Positions 57,226-64,000 of a DNA stretch of 64,000 bases are shown in pieces. The DNA is taken from the NCBI GenBank assembly GCA_024699855.1, contig JAMPIQ010000003.1:3348001-3412000 (forward strand), written 5' to 3'. Made by a program: the position numbers and the translations under genes. The first letter of the stretch is position 1, and every line of letters starts with the position of its first letter. This DNA comes from Aphelenchoides besseyi (taxonomy: Eukaryota; Nematoda; Chromadorea; Rhabditida; Aphelenchoididae). The notes under the pieces are model-generated. The model saw nothing but the letters and a program-made list of their open reading frames with translations, searched no databases and was not told the origin of the DNA.

Positions 57226-58603
57226 CAGGGTGGTTAAAAATGAACTCCCACTTTTTTCCCGAAAAAAAATTTTTGAAATGAAAAATCGGTCTGTTTTCAT
57301 TTCGAGATCACAATTTATTAACAGTAATGAGTTCATCGGATTTCCACTTGTCCCCCTTGTCGATCCAGGCAGGTTTGAAGTCGCCGATGATAGTTGGCCA
57401 TGACTCGTTCGCGCATTGGTCGATCTTGTCTTAATTGGTCGGCGACTTCAACAATTGCCGTCCTCAACTCGTCGAGCGTTCTGGGACGCTGATCCGTGTT
57501 GAATATTCGGCCTTTCATGTAACCCCAAAGCCAGAAATCACATGGTGTGAGATCTGGAGATCGAGGTGGCCAAGCCGCGGGTGATGGATGGGCACGGGTT
57601 CCTCTTCCAATCCACCGCCCCGGGAATTCACGATCGAGCAAAGTCAGAACGTTGTTCCCAATATGACACGGGGCGCCATCTTGTTGGAACAAGATGTTGT
57701 GGAAATTGGGCCAACCCCTAAGGCGTGGCAGGATCTCGTTAACCAGGGTTTGTTCCAACCACTGGGAGTTGATTCCCCGTTGACCGGCTGATGGTTCCCA
57801 AAAAATTGGGCCAATCACGCCTTCAATGCCAACGCCCATCCACACCGTCACTTTCGGGGAGGGAAAACGACAGGTATCGAATAAATGCGGGTTGGAATCT
57901 GCCCACATGATCCAATCGTGCCGATTCACACCCCCATCCAAATGAAAGTGGGCTTCATCGGTGAATAACAAGTTATTCAACCGATCCGGATCAGCCGCCA
58001 GACGCATCAACTCGTCTCGGGCAAAATTCATTCGCGTGGCGGGATCTGGAGCGTCGAGAGCGTGTGCCATCTGAAGATGGTAGGGACGCATCTTCAGGTC
58101 TTCTTTGAGGATAAGCTGGAGTGTGCTTCGTGACATCTGAGTGGTTGGCTCGTCTTCTCCATCACCACTGGGTCCAATAACGAACGGATTGCGCCTCGTT
58201 GAAAGATGAGGGTTGGCCACGAACGCTTCTCGAACATCTTCAATTGCTTCTGCGTTTCGAACACGCCTAAAGGGCAATGAAAAAAAGCAAAACTCGAACT
58301 CACTTGGACTTGTGCATACCGCGCTCGCCGTGCACTGAACCAGTGGCGTAGAAGTTTTCCACCCATTTTTGGATGGTTTTGCGATCGGGGTTACGAGCAT
58401 CATCATCTCCGGCATCACGACGAGTTCGTTTGACAAACTTGACGTAACAGTACGCCTTCTCAATGAACACACCAACAAACTTCGCTTTTTCTTGAGCACT
58501 GTAGCCCATAACGATTTAACAAAACTAACCGATTTTTCCAATTTTTCATTTCAAAAATTTTTTTTTCGGGAAAAAAAGTGGGAGTTCATTTTTAACCACC
58601 CTG
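57226..58603 (-). mobile_element. Complete mariner-like element, 1,378 bp
   Basis: Inverted repeats of about 62 bp, starting CAGGGTGGTTAAAAATGAAC at both ends, are nearly identical and flanked by TA. The element lies inside the Helitron and holds an intact spliced transposase gene, so it is young and possibly mobile. Confidence 0.93.
57333..58509 (-). CDS. Mariner-family (IS630/Tc1 superfamily) transposase, intact
   Basis: Exons 58304-58509 and 57333-58266 join in phase over a 37-nt intron to 379 aa. The N-terminal HTH includes YSAQEKAKFVGVFIEKAYC and RKTIQKWVENFYATG. The catalytic region has LLFTDEAHFHLDGGVNR (first Asp), ILFQQDGAPCHIG (second Asp) and PPRSPDLTPCDFWLWGYM (third Asp). The second Asp and the Asp of SPDL are about 41 residues apart, wider than the 34 of classic mariners and like the DD41D lineage. 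The enzyme cuts and pastes DNA at TA sites. No stop or frameshift was found. Confidence 0.92.
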
Positions 58604-60110
58604 TATTTTGCAGGTGTCTGAAGAAGTCGTCGCTCAATTCGTTCTTGAACTTCTCCCACATAAGTTTTGGATCGGTCGGGTTGCAATAAATCAAGATGTT
58701 TGCAAAGAGGCTTTGTAGTGCTCGGGGCATCAAAACTGAAATCGCTTCTTCCATACATTTAATCTACTCTTCATCGTCTTCAGTCAAACCCAAAGCTAAA
58801 CACGCATCGGTGTTGCTCGTATGCTCGGTTCCGTTGACTGTTCGGAATTCTTTGAAGCTTCTTGCTCCTTTGACGTGTTGAAGCAGAAGACGTAAGTACC
58901 ATAGATCTCCGCGAGTTGGACTAATTGCGTACATTCGTCCGATCGTATTGCTGCTTCGTAATCTTGGTTCCCATTGATTGACGGTTTCGGTATTTTGGTT
59001 GGAAAGAAGTTTTACTTCTTTCCATGAGTAATGAGTTGGAATTTCAGAATACAGAAGTTGGCGAGCGTTTGAATCACGTTCATTTAAGGTAAAATAGTCC
59101 ATCAGTTTGGTTTTCTTTTCCATTGCTTTTTTCGCTTTTTCAGCATCGCAATCTTCTTCGATGTAGACGGCTTGTTGATTCCAAATGTATTGGCAATCGT
59201 TCAATGTGGTGGCTCTTATCGTGCATTTTTAACTTCAGGATCCGATAACATGCTACGACAGGACCGACGTAACAATCGTCAATGTGATCTTTTATTTCGT
59301 CGTGGTTAATGTTCCCCGAAGATTGGAGTTCCAAAGAAGCGGCGTCATAACTTTTGTAAGTGTATTTGTAAAGGTACTTGACATTCTTAATGGAGCTCAC
59401 AATCTCAACGTTGATATGGCACCGATAGCGTTTCAAAAGGTACCAACTATGTGAAACCACTCGGCGGTTATCATACCTCACACCTTTGATTTCAATAGTG
59501 CGTCCGTTGTTCGGTCGTTTCAGAAATGGATAGCCATTTTCGTTGACTTTGGTTTCTTCCAAAAATTGTTTTGGGAACTCGTGCCGACACTTTTCGTTGA
59601 TCATGCATGGAGCTCTTGGGGTTTTGTCGCCACAAACTCGGGATCATGTACTTGCTCACCAATTCCAAAAGTTCCGGATCCGATTCTGGTGGTAATTCGG
59701 CGCTGAAGTACTTGTCGATGTTTTTCGGTTGCAAGAACTTCTGTCCATCTTTCAGACTTACTAAGCAGTGAATATGTGGAAGTCCGCGTTTTTGGAATTC
59801 GGTAACGTAAACATAACATTTCGGTTCTTCGAAAATTTGTTTCTTTACCAAGTCGTCAATAATTGCTTCTACTTTCGGGGCGAAGACACGAGCAACGATG
59901 TCCAGACGATCACTAGCTGTTTGTTTGGCGCCGAGGACGATGGTTTCATTGATCGTTTGTACGATTTCCGGCCAAAAAGCATCGCTTGTCATGGTAATGA
60001 ACTTACGAATGAACATTCAACAAAAATTTGCATGAGGTTACGGACGAACGGATAAGCATAATAGGAGCAAAGGATCGACATTTTGATAAAACACAGGCTT
60101 ATGTTTCTGA

Positions 60111-60785
60111 CAAGGGAAGTGCACGAACATAATGTGAGATTTGTGAACGATGTTCGGGTCATCTTGTCCAGTTTGAAAAGTCAGTCAACGATTGTGCTCT
60201 CCGTTTTTCCAAAATGGCACGCTACAGCACGCTAGAACGCTCGAAAGTTTTGGGCCCTCGTAAAGTCTTGCAGATAATGAACAAGGGAAAATGTGCAGCG
60301 GTGGCGCAATGAGTAAGCGATCTGCTTGTAACAGCTTTCTTATTTTGGTGGACGCGGGTTCGATTCTTTCGATTGTCGGGTGCGTTCTCCTGCCTTGTAT
60401 CCAGAAATCAGAAGGAAAAAGAGTAAAAGGTAGGTGACTGCAAGGGTTCCAATCGACTTTTTTTGCACTTTTTTTGGGTCGTTTTGGTAGATCCAATGCG
60501 AGCACTTGAAATCACGATCGAAAAATTCGAACTCGTAACCCGCAAAAGAAGAGAGCTTCTGCAGGTAGACCGCTTACCCACTCGGCCACCACAGCACGCT
60601 TTCTATGACTCAATTTCTGAAAGTGAATCGTTATGAAATTAGCTCGAAATTTCGAGCGTTCTAGCGTGCTGTAGCGTGCCATTTTGGAAAAACGGAAAGC
60701 ACAATCGTTGACTGACTTTTCAAACTGGACAAAATGACCTGAACATCGTTCACAAACCCCACATTATGTTCGTGCACTTCCCTTG
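60111..60785. mobile_element. Foldback element with long inverted repeats and two tRNA-like modules
   Basis: Arms 60111-60248 and about 60650-60785 are about 95% matching inverted repeats beginning CAAGGGAAGTGCACG. Flanks show TGA on both sides, a possible three-base target duplication. Between the arms lie a plus-strand tRNA-like unit (A box near 60,300 in GTGGCGCAATGAGTAAGCG, B box GGGTTCGATTC at 60,357) and a minus-strand one (A box GTGGCCGAGTGGGTAAGCGG near 60,574-60,592, B box GAGTTCGAATT near 60,525). Neither folds cleanly as a tRNA, so they look like SINE-type promoter heads. Confidence 0.75.
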
Positions 60786-62437
60786 TGAGGACAGGAGTGT
60801 GTTTCTCAATGAAATAATTTAAAGGTAATTGCAGTTTGCTGGTTTTTATGACAACTTTACTAAATCATTAGCAATTTCAGTTTCTAAAAAACGTTTGTCG
60901 CTCTTTAGCTGATGTATTCGTGTCCATGCAATCGCCTATAATCAACTTGCAATAAAATGCAGAAGACTTTGGATGCTAATTCCTAGTGGATAAACAGCTT
61001 GGAGCCCGCTAGTTGTAGTTACCAAGACGACGGGGCCAACAGGCAACGGAGTAGTTGTTCTTTGGCGAACGTTAGGGTATTGGTCCGAAAGTTTTTCATT
61101 TTACGTTCGTGAGTGTTGGACTAATTAGTTCTGGAGATAATGAACGAGTGGGTGTTGGATTCGAAAAAACATTCGACGGTTTGGACACCGTTTTTCAGAT
61201 CAATTGGTTTCTCGACTTCAACTAATTATCTCGCTCCGCAGTTTGAACATTATTTTGAGTGCTTTTGCAAAACATTGACGTTCGCGTATAAGCTGTTTAA
61301 TTCTTCTCAATTTCGAACAAAAACGTCAGAGTTAGGATCCCGCATTGTGTAGTTTGAAAAACGTTTTTAAGGAAAATTTCTTGATGAAAACTCGTGTTTA
61401 TACTTAAACGGTCTCAAAAGTCACATGTTGGAAACATCGTTATGCAAACACTTGGCGAATATTTTGTACACAAAGTCGGGAATCTCCACAAAAACCTAAA
61501 TGGTTTGCGGTTCTCAAATTCGTCGATGCGATTAAATCCGCTCGAGTTGACCGTGGATTGAACCGGAAATAGAATCGGACGTTTCAATCGTAAAAAGTTG
61601 ACGTTTTTTCAGTTGTGGTCATTTGAATCGCTGGAGTGGTCATTCGAGTCAACTTGTGTCCACAGACTCGAAGTTCATTGACCGTGAATGAGCAGCCAAA
61701 AACGGCACAGATCATCGTCGACGAAACGAAAAGCGGTGAGTAATTTTAACAACAAGGCGGAGCTTTGATCCAAATATAAACCTTTGGAGTTGTGAAAAAA
61801 CGTTGTGATTAGTAGGTTTACGTTTGTTCGTTCACAACCAAATTTCGTGGTTAAAATTGAGACCGAGGATGACTGTTTGCCCGAAAGATTGTTCTGGTGC
61901 TTGTCGAAGCTCATCACGTGTTTTTTTGTTGAAATCGCAATGATGAGCAGACGACGCTTCTGATCGATGATTCATTAGCTAATTTCGAGCCAAAACAAAC
62001 TCAATTTATTGCGAGATATAAATACCAACGACCTGCAAGTTTTGATCGTTTCCACTCCCAAATGTGGAATTTGATCGCTTGGTGATTATCAGCAGTGCGA
62101 CCTGTACTTGCTAGTTTGTTTTGCGTCATCTCAGGCAAAGAAATTGTCTTCGAGCTCTCAGGCTCATTTTGTTTTTGATTTCAACGCCAAATGAATAATT
62201 TACGGTTTCTGATGGTCTTTAACTTTGAGATACAAATTCACCATTCTGAAGCTGCAAATTCTTGAATTAGTTAAGGGCTACGGTTAAAAGTGCGTGACTG
62301 TAGGGAATTTTCTTAGGACTCTAGAAATTTCAGTTTGTCTTGAAATCAAGATTAACATTCAGTCGTTGACATTGTTTTCTAATCGCGTCCGTATTCATGA
62401 GTTGAGTGTTTTTCCATTTCAGAAATCCCCAGCAAGA
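60786..62437. other. Intergenic region upstream of the PDE6-delta gene
   Basis: No gene recognised. A TTTCAG at about 62,417-62,422 is the probable trans-splice or leader acceptor of the next gene. Confidence 0.4.
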
Positions 62438-63095
<658 letters not shown>

Positions 63096-63444
63096 TTAAT
63101 CGGTCGATAAGAACGTGCGTGACTCACGTTCCCATCTTTTCTGTTGATCTCTTTCTGCACATTTCCGATGAAAAACTTTTTCTTTCGAAAGGTCTATTGA
63201 ATTGCAAATAATAAACATTGATTGTAACAGAGATTTGCGTAACTTATAAACAGGCTCGTTAAGAGATGAATTACGAATAAGTTAAGATTTTTTGTTTTAG
63301 AAATAAAAAGACTTATAAGGCAATCCAAACGAGAGGACGGACTCGGCATCCGGGTATTGAATGGGCGATTTGATGATTAGAATGAGAAACATAATTAGAA
63401 AAGATGTATGACATCTTGAGCATTAGACGGCTGTTTGATTCTGT
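63096..63444. other. Convergent 3' spacer
   Basis: Space between the 3' ends of two convergent genes. A/T-rich, with AATAAA-like motifs on the plus strand (for example near 63,210 and 63,302). No gene. Confidence 0.4.
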
Positions 63445-64000
63445 CTACTGAAGATTAACGTAGTTTGCTGGGAATCTGAAAGAAGACTTGTTATTCACGC
63501 TTAAACAAAAAGTCTCTCACAGTCCATATCGGCCTTTTGAAACACCGCGCCACCATCCGGGATCGATCTGAAAAATTTCTTGGTATTAAGAAATGTGTTT
63601 TTCGTCAACCTGTTCAATGTCAGTGATTCGGTCGCCAACATCAACTAAAACAATTTGTTAGAATAGACAGTAGATTCATAAGAACGTAATTTTGAGTTTA
63701 AGGGCTTAGTCATCGTATTAGCAAAGTCAAACGTACATGAAATTTCGTCGTCGTCTTGTGCTTGATAATCATAAACTGCGATCGCTGTTAATCCCGCATT
63801 ATCATTTTGTTCAAGAGCTGCTGGAATGGGTGGTTCGTCGTAAGCAGGAACAGAAGCCAAAGGCTCTTGAATGGGTGTATCCGGAACGAAGTCGTACTGT
63901 GTAGTAGGAGGCTCGGGAACATAATCGTAGTATGTATGATTCGACGTTTGATGATTCGAAGAGTGAGTTGGTTCGTTTGGTTCTTCGGGAAAATGTGACT
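63445..64000 (-). CDS. dbn-1: Drebrin-like/Abp1 protein, C-terminal SH3 part
   Basis: Exons 63737-64000 (continues beyond the window), 63610-63644, 63521-63567 and 63445-63475 join in phase. An acidic Pro/Tyr-rich linker (YYDYVPEPPTTQYDFVP) leads to an SH3 domain: LTAIAVYDYQAQDDDEISF, then DVGDRITDIEQIDPGWWRG, KGRYGL, FPANYVNLQ and stop. ALYDY, the WW pair and PxNYV-type residues that bind polyproline ligands are intact. SH3 at the extreme C-terminus after a Tyr/Pro linker is the Abp1/drebrin-like layout, linking actin to endocytosis. Cortactin has a similar end, and the missing N-terminal ADF or repeat region would decide. Confidence 0.8.

Larger units (their letters stand above)
54946..60016 (-). 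mobile_element. Helitron (Rep/Pif1 helicase), decayed, with nested insertions
   Basis: Reading on the minus strand from 60,016: Rep (LVKKQIFEEPKCYVYVTEFQ, then RGLPHIHC with the HUH histidines, VSKYMI, CRHEFPKQFLEE, YLYKYTYK, DEIKDHIDDCYV), then the linker (LGLTEDDEEW, ALQSLFANILIYC), and a Pif1 helicase (VDGLGGTGKTYV Walker A, VIIWDEAPMAP, VLGGEFRQI, KLAFAMTINKSQGQTF, LCVALSRARS) to 54,946. Rep has a frameshift near 59,600. Two mariners interrupt it, at 57,226-58,603 and 55,275-56,004; removing the smaller one restores the helicase frame. I could not identify the 5'-TC and CTRR-3' termini. Confidence 0.9.

Noticed and set aside
60299..60375. Functional tRNA gene
   Set aside because: A and B boxes are present, but acceptor, anticodon and T stems do not pair properly, and it lies inside a repeated element.
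60520..60592. Functional tRNA-Leu/Ser on the minus strand
   Set aside because: The D-arm region is tRNA-like, but there is no consistent cloverleaf or acceptor stem.

Overview
This is nuclear DNA of a nematode. Genes are split by very short introns, mostly 36-65 nt with strong TTTCAG acceptors. Several start codons sit just behind an AG that looks like a trans-splice acceptor. The gene set fits: an Srt chemoreceptor, ShKT domains, a UGT, and worm-like BLOS1, PDE6-delta, arginine kinase and drebrin-like proteins. No species can be named from the sequence.

Layout. Positions 1-25,800 are a dense, conserved gene block: a tail-anchored coiled-coil protein, a Nudix hydrolase and a 100-aa membrane protein (+); then (-) a UDP-glucuronosyltransferase, a 118-aa secreted orphan, a hyaluronidase, a 1,251-aa secreted ShKT/mucin-like protein and the spliceosomal helicase Brr2/SNRNP200; blos-1 (+); PYM (-); an orphan propeller-like protein (-); and a membrane-anchored arginine kinase (-). 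Positions 25,600-46,000 are a rearranged accessory region. A 3.18-kb near-identical inverted duplication (25,607-28,787 and 42,354-45,533) carries an HP1-like chromodomain/chromoshadow gene in each arm and a truncated arginine-kinase 5' end in the right arm. Between the arms lie an intact srt GPCR, a third partial copy, and an RTE-like LINE inside a Tc1-like transposase remnant. Positions 46,000-54,900 hold a Harbinger-type MITE, a divergent POU-homeobox gene, a broken EGF gene and two genes (plus one fragment) of a bacterial-type DNA/RNA non-specific endonuclease family. Positions 54,946-60,020 are a decayed Helitron carrying two nested mariners, one with an intact transposase. Next come a foldback element with two tRNA-like promoters, a PDE6-delta gene and the 3' end of a drebrin-like gene.

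Main observations. (1) Splicing looks relaxed at the donor: three GC-AG introns are supported by conserved protein sequence, and two introns with A at donor position +1 (ATGAGT, ATAAGG) restore conserved domains exactly, with further candidates. (2) The ShKT protein is read in a frame without start codons in its giant exon, so a plain ORF scan shows only out-of-frame shadows. (3) A small family of His-Me-type nucleases is expanding and decaying beside transposons. (4) Repeated exon/intron-like modules in the HP1-like duplication share a conserved intron core. All calls are from reading alone; no search, folding or expression data were available.
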